This document shows, piece after piece, positions 18,984 to 28,002 of a stretch of 64,000 nucleotides of DNA. Each line of letters starts with the position of its first letter. Position 1 is the first letter of the stretch. The position numbers were made by a program, and so were the translations under genes. This DNA comes from Cryomorphaceae bacterium (lineage in GTDB: Bacteria > Bacteroidota > Bacteroidia > Flavobacteriales_D > Parvicellaceae): assembly GCA_905182525.1 (NCBI GenBank), contig CAJJBV010000003.1, positions 310,001 to 374,000 of the forward strand, written 5' to 3'. The notes beneath the pieces were generated by a model. The model was not told where the DNA came from, ran no database searches, and saw only the letters and a list, made by a program, of their open reading frames with translations.

Positions 18984-19174
18984 ATATATTTTAAATTGTT
19001 TTTATTAAATTAATAAACATAAAATGGAAATACAACAATGTCTAAGAAAAAATATTTGTTAGAGAAGTTCGGAGGAACAATATTCTAATAATAAAGGCAA
19101 TTTTAAAAGTGGATATAGAAAGGTATATTAAATAAAAAACTAAACTTAAAGGAATTATTAATATAAAAGCCTAG

Positions 19175-19357
19175 TTATTTAGGAACTCTTCCTTGATTAC
19201 CAATACCATCTAAATCAATATTGTCACTATTTGACGAGTCTAAATTTGGATAATTTTGTTGTTTTTGCTTTTTACCGTTGTAAAATATATTCCAAATTAG
19301 AAATATTAGGTAAATAGAAAACAACAAAAATCCAACACCGAAAAATACTAAACTCAT
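19175..19357 (-). CDS. Small membrane protein, 60 residues
   Basis: One N-terminal transmembrane helix (SLVFFGVGFLLFSIYLIFLI) is followed by a basic patch (NGKKQKQQN) and a polar tail rich in Asn, Asp and Ser. The positive patch after the helix predicts a cytoplasmic tail. The ATG at 19357 overlaps the stop of the preceding 56-residue gene in an ATGA, so the two are translationally coupled. The family is unknown. Confidence 0.55.
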   Translation of the reverse strand: MSLVFFGVGFLLFSIYLIFLIWNIFYNGKKQKQQNYPNLDSSNSDNIDLDGIGNQGRVPK

Positions 19358-19524
19358 AATCTGTTAATTTGATTAATAGCTAGAGAAAATAATAGTATTG
19401 TTCCAGGCCAATGAGCAGAGTATTGAGCTTCATCGGTCATTCCAGCAAGACCTAATCCAATAGAATACAACATGCAAGCAAATGCAATAATTACTGGGTA
19501 CCACTTTGTAAGAAATTCTTTCAT
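19354..19524 (-). CDS. Small membrane protein, 56 residues
   Basis: The translation starts MKEFLTKWYPVIIAFACMLY and continues with a second hydrophobic stretch, GTILLFSLAINQINRL. Between them is the polar hairpin GMTDEAQYSAHWPG. Two membrane helices are likely. It overlaps the next gene by four bases (ATGA), so the pair is an operon. The family is not recognised, but the compact, well-formed sequence and the coupling make it convincing as a gene. Confidence 0.6.
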   Translation of the reverse strand: MKEFLTKWYPVIIAFACMLYSIGLGLAGMTDEAQYSAHWPGTILLFSLAINQINRL

Positions 19525-19753
19525 TATTAATAAATATATTACAAATATAGACTGTATTTGAAATATTAAAGTCTTTGTTTGATATTAATACTTGATCTTA
19601 AAACAAAGGAGAATTAATACGTATTATTAAGAAAGCAAAAATAAGTACCTAATATTAGCCCAGAGTTATGAAAATCTTTATACTAATAATCATGGGATAA
19701 ATACTTTAACTAGTTATAAAACTTCAAGCTTTACTTTTTCCTATATTTATAAC

Positions 19754-21211
19754 ATGAAAAAAGCAATTTTTTTTTGTTTGTTGATATTGGCAATATTTAT
19801 TGGGGCCACACTAAATCAAAAGCCCGAGAGGCCAAATGTTTTATTGTTTTACATGGACGACTTGCGTCCAGAGTTGGGAAGTTTTGGAGCGCTTCAAATT
19901 CACTCTCCTAATATTGATTCGTTTGCTAAAAAGGGAATGAAATTTACAAATGCCTATTGTAATATCCCTGTCTGCGGAGCATCTCGCGCAAGTATGCTTA
20001 CTGGAATGTTACCAACCAAAAATAGATTTTTGAATTACAATACCTTTGTTGAAAAAGAAGCTCAAGAGGCAATTACCCTACCAGAGTTATTTAAGACCAA
20101 TGGCTACACCACAATTTCTAATGGGAAAATTTATCATCACTTAGATGATAGAAAAAGTGATTGGGATGAAATTTGGCGTCCCTATGCGTTTGATGAAAAT
20201 AGAGATGATTTAGCTCCTACCGACTATTGGCAATCTCTTTGGAAAGACTATCAAAATAAAGACAATCGCTCTAGATATCAAATAACGGACAATGGCCCCG
20301 CTTATGAATGCAGTGAAGTTTCAGATTACACATACATTGATGGTTTATTAACCCTGAAAGTTATACGGGATATTGAAAAACTAAAAAAAGCTAATAAGCC
20401 ATTTTTTTTAACTGCTGGTTTTATCTCAAATCATTTGCCTTTTAATGCACCAAAAAAGTACTGGAATTTATATAAAAGGGATTTGATTGAGCAGCCAGAA
20501 AATTTTAATTATATTCCTAAGGATGCACCCAATATGAGTATTAGTAATTGGCCTGAGATGCGAGCCTATTCAAATATCCCAAAGCAGGGGCAGGTTTCTG
20601 ACAGTGTAGCGATTGATTTAATACATGGGTATTACGCAACGGTTTCTTATGTTGACGCATTAATTGGAAAAATTTTAGATGAATTAAAAGAACAAAAATT
20701 AGATCACAACACCATTGTCATTTTAGTATCGGACCATGGATATAACTTACAAGAACATACCCAATGGGCAAAGTTTACTAGCTACAATACTTCGACCCAA
20801 GTTCCGCTTGTTATTTATAATCCATTTTCCAAAGCTAAAGGAACAACAAACGCTTTGACCTCATTAGTAGATATTTATCCTACGATAGCTGAATTATGTG
20901 GTCTAGGAGTTCCTGAAAATCAATTAGACGGGACTAGTTTGGCACCTGTTTTAAACAACCCAAATTTGGGTGGAAAAAGTCATGTTTTCATTAAAAAAAC
21001 TAACGCATTTACCATAAAAACAAGGGACTTTAGTTATACAGAATTTATAAAACCTAAAGACAATACAATCATCGATAAAATGCTTTATGATCACAGAATA
21101 TCTAAAGTAGAAAATATAAATATTGCTAATAAAATGGAATTTGAAAATACGGTTTCAGAGTTAAATTATATTCTTCATTCAGAATATCAGAAAAATATTA
21201 TGGGCTTCTAA
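19754..21211 (+). CDS. Secreted sulfatase, iduronate-2-sulfatase-like
   Basis: This 485-residue protein has an N-terminal signal or anchor helix (residues 2-20) and a type I sulfatase domain. Metal-binding Asp35-Asp36 lie in LLFYMDDLRP. Cys74 sits in CGASRASMLTG and is the residue that would be converted to formylglycine (core C-x-A/P-x-R). VSDHGYNLQEH supplies further metal ligands, and DGTSLAPVL lies near the end. The layout with GLGVPENQLDG and VDIYPTIAELCGL matches the iduronate-2-sulfatase-like branch. The usual role is desulfation of algal or animal polysaccharides. No other polysaccharide-utilisation genes are adjacent. A formylglycine-generating enzyme must be encoded elsewhere. No T9SS domain is present. 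Confidence 0.85.
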   Translation: MKKAIFFCLLILAIFIGATLNQKPERPNVLLFYMDDLRPELGSFGALQIHSPNIDSFAKKGMKFTNAYCNIPVCGASRASMLTGMLPTKNRFLNYNTFVEKEAQEAITLPELFKTNGYTTISNGKIYHHLDDRKSDWDEIWRPYAFDENRDDLAPTDYWQSLWKDYQNKDNRSRYQITDNGPAYECSEVSDYTYIDGLLTLKVIRDIEKLKKANKPFFLTAGFISNHLPFNAPKKYWNLYKRDLIEQPENFNYIPKDAPNMSISNWPEMRAYSNIPKQGQVSDSVAIDLIHGYYATVSYVDALIGKILDELKEQKLDHNTIVILVSDHGYNLQEHTQWAKFTSYNTSTQVPLVIYNPFSKAKGTTNALTSLVDIYPTIAELCGLGVPENQLDGTSLAPVLNNPNLGGKSHVFIKKTNAFTIKTRDFSYTEFIKPKDNTIIDKMLYDHRISKVENINIANKMEFENTVSELNYILHSEYQKNIMGF

Positions 21212-21226
21212 TTTGATAATAAAAAG

Positions 21227-21259
21227 TTGACTTAGTTAAGAAAGCAAAGGGAGGTTAGT
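21227..21259 (-). repeat. Conserved 3'-tail element, copy 1
   Basis: Plus-strand TTGACTTAGTTAAGAAAG then CAAAGGGAGGTTAGT. It lies directly after the stop of the sorting-domain gene ending at 21255. Five further copies lie downstream of other minus-strand genes up to 32335. Confidence 0.75.
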
Positions 21260-21506
21260 CCTTAATCACTTTCACTTCCTCAACTCTATCACCATAAGCA
21301 ACTTTAAGAAGATAAATTCCTCTTGCATAATCTTGTAAACTAATGGTAGTTTCATTGGTTGTTTGAAGTCTATTTCCAATTAAATCATAAACCTCGGTTT
21401 GGATGTTTCCATTGAAGTTTTCTATGCTAATTGTAATATTTTCATTTGTTGGGTTTGGGTAAATATTTACAAGCTTGATTTTCTCGTTAATAGAAACCTG
21501 GTCCAC
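21255..21506 (-). CDS. T9SS sorting domain of the PA/hydrolase/PKD protein (frameshifted segment)
   Basis: This segment encodes a type A T9SS C-terminal domain: VNIYPNPTNENITISIEN, VYDLIGNRLQTTNE, YARGIYLLKVAYGDRVEEV, and a terminal KVIKD. It overlaps the preceding segment (21487-21999) in another frame. A one-base shift around 21490-21510 separates them, and the apparent ATG at 21506 is internal. The DNA is very close to the sorting domain at about 29635-29850, which suggests recent duplication or gene conversion. It is the end of the gene that starts at 26198. Confidence 0.75.
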   Translation of the reverse strand: MDQVSINEKIKLVNIYPNPTNENITISIENFNGNIQTEVYDLIGNRLQTTNETTISLQDYARGIYLLKVAYGDRVEEVKVIKD

Positions 21507-22257
21507 CTGAGCATGATATTAAATTGTCAAATTTCAAAGTATCGTATCCACAACCATTAGTGATATCTTCCGCAATTAATGAAACATCATATATTCCATT
21601 GGACATATACTGATAATCGAATGAAGGAATATTGGTTTGTCCAAGAGTACCATCTCCAAAATCCCATGTAAAGTCGTAATTAGATATATTGGGAGTTGTA
21701 TTAGTAAACGTTACATTAAAAGGAGGGGAAGTAAGAACAGTAGGTGAAGCTATGAAGTTAGTAAGAAACTCAGAAATTGTTAAAACAAGAGTATCTACAC
21801 AATTACTACTTGAATCAGAAGTGTATGTTCCACTTGAATTATAAGTTGTTCCGTTCCATAAAAAGCTGTCACAAGAAGATTGAACAGTTGTAGTACCGAC
21901 AGTAGTAATAGTTAAATCCAAAGAATCTATTTGTGGGCAACCTGCAGCATTTAAGTTAGTATCAACATATATTCCAGTAGAGACATAAAGACTGCCCATT
22001 GAAAAGATAACTCCCGCAAGAAGAAATTGTAAGTAAACTAGAAGTAGATGAGCTTACTGTTAAGTTTAAGGTAACTATACTATCACATCCAGCAGCGTTT
22101 GTTAAAGTATCAGTAGCTGTATTATTTGAAGAGTATAAGTATTGCCATCAATCCAGTTAAGCTGTACCATCGCAAAGTGTTTGATTATCAATACTAGAAG
22201 AAGTTTGATTTATTGTTAAATTAAGAGTAACAACACTATCACACCCTGCAGCATTGG
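21487..22257 (-). CDS. PKD domain and GCDS-type repeats of the PA/hydrolase/PKD protein (frameshifted segment)
   Basis: The frame from 21999 to 21487 carries the repeat CDSFLWNGTTYNSSGTYT and then a PKD domain (FTWDFGDGTLGQT, GIYDVSLIAEDITNGCG). Between 22000 and 22257 the translation continues only by changing frame. It gives further CGSFTWI/GCDSVVTLNLTI repeats, including one interrupted by a stop. Several one-base indels are needed here. This is interior to the gene running 26198 to 21255. Confidence 0.6.
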
Positions 22258-24140
22258 TTAAAGTATCGGTAGCTGTATTGTTTGAAGCGTTGTAAGTATT
22301 TCCATTAATCCAAGTGAAACTTCCACATGCATTTTGTATGTCAGTACCAGTATTATTACAATTTGTATTTCCACCATTAGTAATATATAATCTTGTTTAT
22401 ACATAGTATCTGTACATCCGGTATTGATGTCTTGAGCAATAAGGGTTACTGAATATAAACCATTGTAAAGAAAATCATGAAAACATTGGCTATTATTACT
22501 TTGTAAAATTGTACCGTCTCCAAAATCCCAAGTAAAATTATAATTAGACATATTGGGAGTAGAATTGGTAAACTGGGCTACAAATGGAAGGGATGTAAAT
22601 TGCAACTGAGAAGCGGCAAAGTCTGTACCAAACTGGTTAGGATTAATAGTTAAATTAAGTGTAATAACACTATCACAACCAGAAAGTGACAGAACAGTAT
22701 CTAAGTACGAACCTGTTAAATTTAACAGATTACCGTTCCATAGATATACACTATCACAAGAAGTCTGATTATCTTGAATAATTGGGGGGTTGTTTATCGT
22801 TAAATCTAGTGTTACAACACTATCACACCCTGCAGCATTTGTTAAGGTATAGGTAGCTGTATTGTTAGAGGCGTTGTAAGTATTTCCATCTATCCAAGTA
22901 AAACTTCCACATGTATTTTGTATGTCAGTACCAGTATTATTACAATTTATAAACGGTAAAGCAAAAGCATTTACAAGACGTGGGCAGAAAAACCCAAGAG
23001 TAGAATCCATATAAGCAGTAGCTTTTTGAATACTCATATCTGGATTTCCAATAGCTGTATTAGCAAGAATTGCTGCACCATCCTTTCCTAAAGCAGTAGC
23101 TCCGGCTACAGTAGTTGCAGAATCCCAAAATTCCCAAGGAGCACTTTCATTTGTATTTACAGTTACAAAAGGAAATAAGTTTTCTACTGGAGAACCAATA
23201 ACTGTTAACCCTTTATCTAAGGTTCCAACTAAGCTATTTGATGCATTTTGGGCAGCTGTTGTGTAAGCATCACTAATTCCTGAAATACTATCGTTATTTC
23301 CTAGCATATTGGCTTTTGAAATTACATCATAAGAACCACTAATTTCTGTAGTAATTGGAATTAAACCTTGGGCTGTTGTTACATTTACATCTCCTGTAGT
23401 ATATATAGCAACATTATCAGTTCTACAATGAACCGCTGCAATTGGCACTTCACCTTGAGATAACCAATCGAGGGCACCCATTCCACCGCCCATGCTGCAA
23501 ACCATCTGAATTTCACTAGAATACCCAGCATTATTTTCCATGTTTTGGCTTGGATGACCACCATATCCATCCCAATCACCTATTGAATCTAAATCAAAAA
23601 GCATATCTCCTTGTGGAGATAAAAATTTGGGAAGTCGTATGTCTGAAGTATCAGAAATTGACGCATAACCTAAAGCAACCCATCCCCCAGAACCTTGACC
23701 TATTAGAGCTATTTTATTAGTATCAATTCTGAAAGTATTACTACTGTCTTTAACGTCTCTATAGAAATATCTAACTGCAGCTTTAGTGTCTTGTATCGCT
23801 CGGTATACTGCTTTGGTCCAAGCTTATAGAAGTTTGCTGAAAGACTTCCGCCTGCACCACCATTCCATCCTAGCCTATATTCTACATTTGCCACAGCATA
23901 ACCTCTTTTTGCGAAACGCTCACACATCGTTATCAGTTGCATAATCGTTTCTACTTCCTGTTGGATTATTATTTAAAAATATTGGAGCAAAAGTACCAGT
24001 ATGTAAGTAAACTAATAATGGTCTTTCTGTTAACGAATCACCATTAGGTTCATAAAAGTCAAAGGCTAAAGACGGAGCTAAGGGATGAGCTCCTGTTGGT
24101 AAAGTTGGACCTAAACCAACCGCACTTAATACAACAGATC
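22258..24140 (-). CDS. Alpha/beta-hydrolase and PKD part of the PA/hydrolase/PKD protein (frameshifted)
   Basis: Across three frames this region encodes a carboxylesterase-like domain. Its elements are RPLLVYLHTGTFAPIF, CERFAKRGYAVANVEYRLGW, RIDTNKIALIGQGSGGWVAL (nucleophile elbow GQGSGG), a cap with NAGYSSEIQMVCSMGGG, and IAAVHCRTDNVAIY. Two GCDS-type repeats and a PKD domain (FTWDFGDGTILQ, NGLYSVTLIAQDINTGC) follow. Frame changes fall near 24125, 23942, 23790 and 22390. No real start exists here, since the domain continues from the gene starting at 26198. The most likely product is a secreted esterase-like enzyme held on the cell surface by T9SS. Confidence 0.65.
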
Positions 24141-24143
24141 ATA

Positions 24144-26198
24144 TTAGTAGCATATTGTACATCGTCTAGTTACTTTAACGCTGTCAAAGACCTCATCAAT
24201 ATATCTTATTTGTCCAGCAGGTGGAGGTGATGGTGGATTTTGCCCACCATAAAAGTGAAATAATTTACTAGTAGTAAAAGTATCACAGATAGCAATGCCA
24301 AATAAGGAGACACAACCAACAAACTTAAATTCTACAGAGTCTGAACTATTAATAGAATTATTATAGACTCCACTTATATTTATACAATCAACTCCACCCA
24401 AGGAAAGATTACTATTGTTAGTTGAATAATTTAATCCTGCAGGTAAGTTTGTAACACTAACTAATTTTATAGAATCTATAACATACCCTGAGTAATTTGG
24501 GTCGTAAAACCCAGCATCGGTAGAAGTTGTTATAGTATAAGATTTTGAACTTGGAACATTCAAATAAAATGTATCGTTAACAGTGCTGTAAATTCCAAAT
24601 GGACTACCTAAATAAGAATTATCTGGAACACATTGTCCTGTAGGTGGTGGTGACGGAACAGTACTATCTCCAAATTTTAATCCAATTGATGGTGCATCTG
24701 CAGAACTCCATCCAGTATACCAAGTTCCTTGTGTTCCGTTAAAAGGAGGAATACCGTCAATATTTAATCTTCCAGAACCAAAATCTGGATTATACACTGA
24801 ATTGCTCCCATAATCCAAGTAATTATCATATCCAAATGATATATCTAGAGCTGTTCCTCCTTGGTATTCAATACATACTAAATATCTTTGAAAATCTAGA
24901 AACTGAAATGGCGCTGGTTGTCCATTCCCATCAGCAAATTCATGATATACAATTTTTTCAGATAAGCTATCATTAGCAAAGAAATAATCATTAATTAAAA
25001 CTGGATTTAATTGATTAACTGTATAGTCTTCCCAACCACCAGATTGTATGTCGTTCCATTCATAAATAGAAACATTAAAATATTCACTTGACAATGGGGT
25101 GCTATCAGTCCCAACTGAAAAGTATACTCCCTCTGCAATTGAGCTAACTGGATAATTTTCTTCGTATAAATGCATGCAAGAACTTATTGCTAATGTATAG
25201 ATACGGGGGTAAAAATTAGCAATTATCTCACCCGTACTTTGGTCTGTTCTTGCTCTAGACAACACATCATTGGTAACTGAAAAAGAGGAGGTTATATTAT
25301 TATCAGAACTATCCTGATCAGTCTTATTTAAAATAGATAAATTATAGTTAATTGTATAATCACCGGTTGGTAAATTAGTCTCTGTATATGGAATGTACGT
25401 ATAGTCAGTATCTTGTGCGGCAGGAAGTAAGCCAAAAGTCAAAGTTGTATCATAAGAATACCCATTTGGCCCTGTAATAGTTTGATTTAAAACCGGAATA
25501 TTATCGTCAGATCCATAATTAGTAATTGTTAACCCTAAATCAAAATTATTATTACCATTTTGAACAAATGTTGTTGGCACTGAGCCATACTTGGAAATAT
25601 TAGCAACATCTTTTGAAGAGCCTAAGTCGTTTGTACTAGATCCAGTTTTGTTCCCAATGAAAACTTCAACGGGTCCGTTAGCCATTTCACTTAAAAGTAG
25701 TTGCCCATCTGTTGTAGAAATCATGACAACAGGAATATTAATAAATAGTCCTGAATCTCCACCAGCCATTCCAACAGGATCTCCAGAGTGATTTATTATT
25801 ACAATAGCAACAGCGCCATTATTTTCTGCTAAAGCAGCTTTCAAACCAAATGAACAACTCCCTCGCCAAACAACTGCAATTTTACCAGCTAAAGATGGTT
25901 GAGAGTGCGCTCCACCATTAGCATCTAAACAACCTTCGTTGGCTAATGGATGAGGTACTGTGTAAGCAGGATTATTCCCTGACCAGCTATTATCCACAAC
26001 AAGCTCTAATGTGTCTTGAATAAAAGTATTTGGTAAATTAAAATCTGGAATTGTTGTAGACCACGATCCAGTAGGCTCAGCCCATTCAAAAACAAAACTG
26101 TTTCCACTTATTGAGGAAGGTGAAACACCTTCAAAAGAAACCTGAGCATTTATTAATTGAGAAAAGGATATTAAAATTAGCAATAAAAAATTCTTCAT
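24144..26198 (-). CDS. Secreted PA-domain protein, N-terminal part of a PA/hydrolase/PKD/T9SS fusion
   Basis: The real start is ATG at 26198, with a signal peptide (MKNFLLLILISFSQLINAQ). Residues about 60-190 form a protease-associated (PA) domain (HPLANEGCLDANGG, GKIAVVWRGSCSFGLKA, AIVIINHSGDPVG, IPVVMISTTDGQLLL). CARDB-like and jelly-roll-like beta modules follow. Two proline hinges, PPSPPPTGQC and PPSPPPAGQI, bound a beta domain. The frame breaks near 24150 (VKVTRRCTICY). If one base is removed it continues VTDDVQYATN into the hydrolase domain, so the whole gene spans 26198 to 21255, about 1640 residues. PA domains usually accompany peptidases, but no peptidase active site is visible. Confidence 0.7.
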   Translation of the reverse strand: MKNFLLLILISFSQLINAQVSFEGVSPSSISGNSFVFEWAEPTGSWSTTIPDFNLPNTFIQDTLELVVDNSWSGNNPAYTVPHPLANEGCLDANGGAHSQPSLAGKIAVVWRGSCSFGLKAALAENNGAVAIVIINHSGDPVGMAGGDSGLFINIPVVMISTTDGQLLLSEMANGPVEVFIGNKTGSSTNDLGSSKDVANISKYGSVPTTFVQNGNNNFDLGLTITNYGSDDNIPVLNQTITGPNGYSYDTTLTFGLLPAAQDTDYTYIPYTETNLPTGDYTINYNLSILNKTDQDSSDNNITSSFSVTNDVLSRARTDQSTGEIIANFYPRIYTLAISSCMHLYEENYPVSSIAEGVYFSVGTDSTPLSSEYFNVSIYEWNDIQSGGWEDYTVNQLNPVLINDYFFANDSLSEKIVYHEFADGNGQPAPFQFLDFQRYLVCIEYQGGTALDISFGYDNYLDYGSNSVYNPDFGSGRLNIDGIPPFNGTQGTWYTGWSSADAPSIGLKFGDSTVPSPPPTGQCVPDNSYLGSPFGIYSTVNDTFYLNVPSSKSYTITTSTDAGFYDPNYSGYVIDSIKLVSVTNLPAGLNYSTNNSNLSLGGVDCINISGVYNNSINSSDSVEFKFVGCVSLFGIAICDTFTTSKLFHFYGGQNPPSPPPAGQIRYIDEVFDSVKVTRRCTICY

Positions 26199-26221
26199 TT
26201 TATAAGTTTTTAAAAATCAAT

Positions 26222-26258
26222 TTAAGAAAAAAGCAAATCCTAATTAAAAATAATAGGT
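26222..26258 (-). terminator. Hairpin plus T-run, candidate terminator
   Basis: Read on the minus strand, CCTATTA and TAATTAGG pair with one bulge and are followed by ATTTGCTTTTTTC. It lies just upstream of the gene starting at 26198 and would end transcripts arriving from 27072-26407. Confidence 0.45.
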
Positions 26259-26281
26259 GTGATTAGGTAAATTAACCTATT
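26252..26281. repeat. Palindromic intergenic element AATAGGT-N16-ACCTATT
   Basis: A 30-base element with perfect seven-base inverted arms, the same length and arms as the copy at 17721-17750. It partly overlaps the adjacent terminator-like hairpin. Confidence 0.6.
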
Positions 26282-26311
26282 TAAACCCTAGAAGCTTAAG
26301 GCTTATTTATG

Positions 26312-26347
26312 TTAAGAAAAAAGCAAATCCTATTTTAAGATAATAGG
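26312..26347 (-). terminator. Rho-independent terminator after the beta-barrel gene
   Basis: On the minus strand CCTATT-ATCTTAA-AATAGG is a perfect six-pair stem, followed by ATTTGCTTTTTTCTTAAC. It comes about 60 bases after the stop at 26407. It is nearly identical to the hairpin at 28449-28485. Confidence 0.6.
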
Positions 26348-26361
26348 TGTTATTACGTTAA

Positions 26362-26394
26362 TTGACTTAGTTAAGAAAGCAAAGGGAGGTTAGT
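26362..26394 (-). repeat. Conserved 3'-tail element, copy 2
   Basis: The same TTGACTTAGTTAAGAAAG-CAAAGGGAGGTTAGT sequence as at 21227. Here it is followed by the DNA of a sorting-domain end (VEEVKVIKD codons) that the resident gene reads in another frame. Confidence 0.75.
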
Positions 26395-26406
26395 CCTTAA
26401 TTACTT

Positions 26407-27072
26407 TTACTTCTTCAACTCAGTAAATGACCATACTGAAAATTTAGTAAATTGTATTCTAAGACCAATAAGGTTTTCAATTATTGGTAGATTATCATTT
26501 AATGTAATTATACGATTTGCAAAATCCATTCTTGTAAACAAATAAAAATGAATGTCTTTCTTCATAACGCTTTTATGACCACCTGACTTTGAAATTTTAA
26601 AAGACAATCCTATTTCAATTGGCAATAAATATCTTCTGTGAAAATCAAATTCATTATTTATTAAACTTAATTCAGGAATTAAAGAAAATTCAACCCCTGT
26701 GAATAATTTTCTACATTCTGAATGTTGAGATTTTTCCAATTTTATAGAAAACAGATGGATGTCATATTGAATAGGAAAAGCTAAAATATGTTCTGTTACA
26801 GTTTCTGTAATACTACCAATAACTGGAAGTTTTACGTTTTGATAATTATATTGAAATCTTATAGAAATAGGCAAAAATGAAGAGAGTTTTTTCCCAAAAC
26901 CAATTCCAAAGCTATTTCCATTGATTAAATCATAAGCCGAAAATACTTTTGATTTACTTATCAAACTACCAAACTCAGCAGAAATAAGATAGTTTTTTTT
27001 TCCTCTCTCATATTGTTGAGAATATGTTCTTAAAAAAAAAGTAAAAAAACACAGAATAATTAAGACCCTCAT
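26407..27072 (-). CDS. Outer-membrane beta-barrel-like protein
   Basis: A signal peptide (MRVLIILCFFTFFLRTYSQ) is followed by about 200 residues of alternating hydrophobic and polar strands. Examples are NYLISAEFGSLIS, SFGIGFGKKLSSFLPISIRF, FPIQYDIHLFSIKLE, RRYLLPIEIGLSFKIS and DIHFYLFTRMDFANRI. The pattern suggests an eight-stranded outer-membrane barrel of the OmpA/PorT-like size class. The last residues (SFTELKK, stop) are encoded by DNA that in another frame spells the common sorting-domain end VEEVKVIKD. The gene's 3' end has therefore been joined to a foreign tail, or a base has shifted. Function is unknown. Confidence 0.6.
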   Translation of the reverse strand: MRVLIILCFFTFFLRTYSQQYERGKKNYLISAEFGSLISKSKVFSAYDLINGNSFGIGFGKKLSSFLPISIRFQYNYQNVKLPVIGSITETVTEHILAFPIQYDIHLFSIKLEKSQHSECRKLFTGVEFSLIPELSLINNEFDFHRRYLLPIEIGLSFKISKSGGHKSVMKKDIHFYLFTRMDFANRIITLNDNLPIIENLIGLRIQFTKFSVWSFTELKK

Positions 27073-27186
27073 AACTATTTATACTTTAAAACGAAGCTTT
27101 TATTAGCGCAATATGAACGTTCATATAACAACCAAAGATAAAATATTGAGTATTCTGTTCTATAATTTAAATCAAATAACAAATCA

Positions 27187-27672
27187 TCATCTTTCTTCGC
27201 TTAAAGATCCGTTTTTTTCTAAGTATAAATCAATAAATTCTGCAAGATAAAATCCTTTTTCAGATTTAAATATAATTAATGCATCATTTTTTATTGTAAA
27301 AATACTTTGTTCAATTTGATGTTCTTCGTATGTAAATTTTGAAACTTTATTATTGTATCCTTTATTAATTAATTCTTCGTTAATTTTTCGGTATGGTTTG
27401 CTGTAAAGTGATATAAACTCTGAAGTTAAAGGAAGCCTTGTGAAATGGGAATTTCTTGTAATCATAGGCCTAAACCCAGTAAATTTGTTTACTGAATCAT
27501 AGTTCATTTCTTTGTTATTTAAAATGTTCTTTGCTAACATTTCATAACTCCCACCCATTGCTACTCCCTCCTTTGCAGTCATCTCTTGAACGTTGCCTAA
27601 AATATTTAAAAGACTATATTTTCCATATTGTGTTATAAGAGTCAATAGCGACGGGACCATTGAGTTTTCCAT
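27187..27672 (-). CDS. SUMF1-fold (FGE-sulfatase domain) protein, C-terminal segment
   Basis: This segment carries the conserved end of the fold: QYGKYSLLNILGNVQEMTAK, VAMGGSYE and FTGFRPMI. These correspond to the GNVwEMt, GGS and GFR blocks of the formylglycine-generating-enzyme domain. The catalytic cysteines of true FGE are absent, so a structural or binding role is more likely. The preceding segments are 27614-27991 and 28003-28425; the three are one gene broken by shifts. The 60 or so residues after GFR are an unrelated tail. Confidence 0.6.
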   Translation of the reverse strand: MENSMVPSLLTLITQYGKYSLLNILGNVQEMTAKEGVAMGGSYEMLAKNILNNKEMNYDSVNKFTGFRPMITRNSHFTRLPLTSEFISLYSKPYRKINEELINKGYNNKVSKFTYEEHQIEQSIFTIKNDALIIFKSEKGFYLAEFIDLYLEKNGSLSEER

Positions 27673-27991
27673 ATTGATTTATTTTACCTAACGAACCATT
27701 ACAAGTGTCTAATAGTTGAAAATTAAAAATTGGACAACCTTTTTTATTAACAGAATCTCCAACTATATAATATTCATTCTTTTTGTCTACAGCAGATTTA
27801 AAATATTCTTTATGTTCATTAATAAGATCACTGTATATTGATGTATATGGAAGATACCCTTGGTATTTGTAATAACCTTTTGGACCATTGTAAGAGTTGC
27901 TTTTAACCCCATCAGAATAATCATTAATTGTTTTAGCATACCAAACAGAATATTCAATTGCCCTATCATAGTCTATTCCAGTAATTGGCAT
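27614..27991 (-). CDS. SUMF1-fold protein, middle segment
   Basis: The translation MPITGIDYDRAIEYSVWYAK is the central 'P(V)xxVsw.dA..Y..W' block of the SUMF1/GldK-type fold. It is followed by YYKYQGYLPYTSIYSDLINE. The upstream frame (TETELEKKDSILNFLR) continues directly into it, so its ATG is internal. The frame to the next segment changes near 27640. It is part of the gene starting at 28425. Confidence 0.6.
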   Translation of the reverse strand: MPITGIDYDRAIEYSVWYAKTINDYSDGVKSNSYNGPKGYYKYQGYLPYTSIYSDLINEHKEYFKSAVDKKNEYYIVGDSVNKKGCPIFNFQLLDTCNGSLGKINQYGKLNGPVAIDSYNTIWKI

Positions 27992-28002
27992 TCTTAAAAA
28001 GT

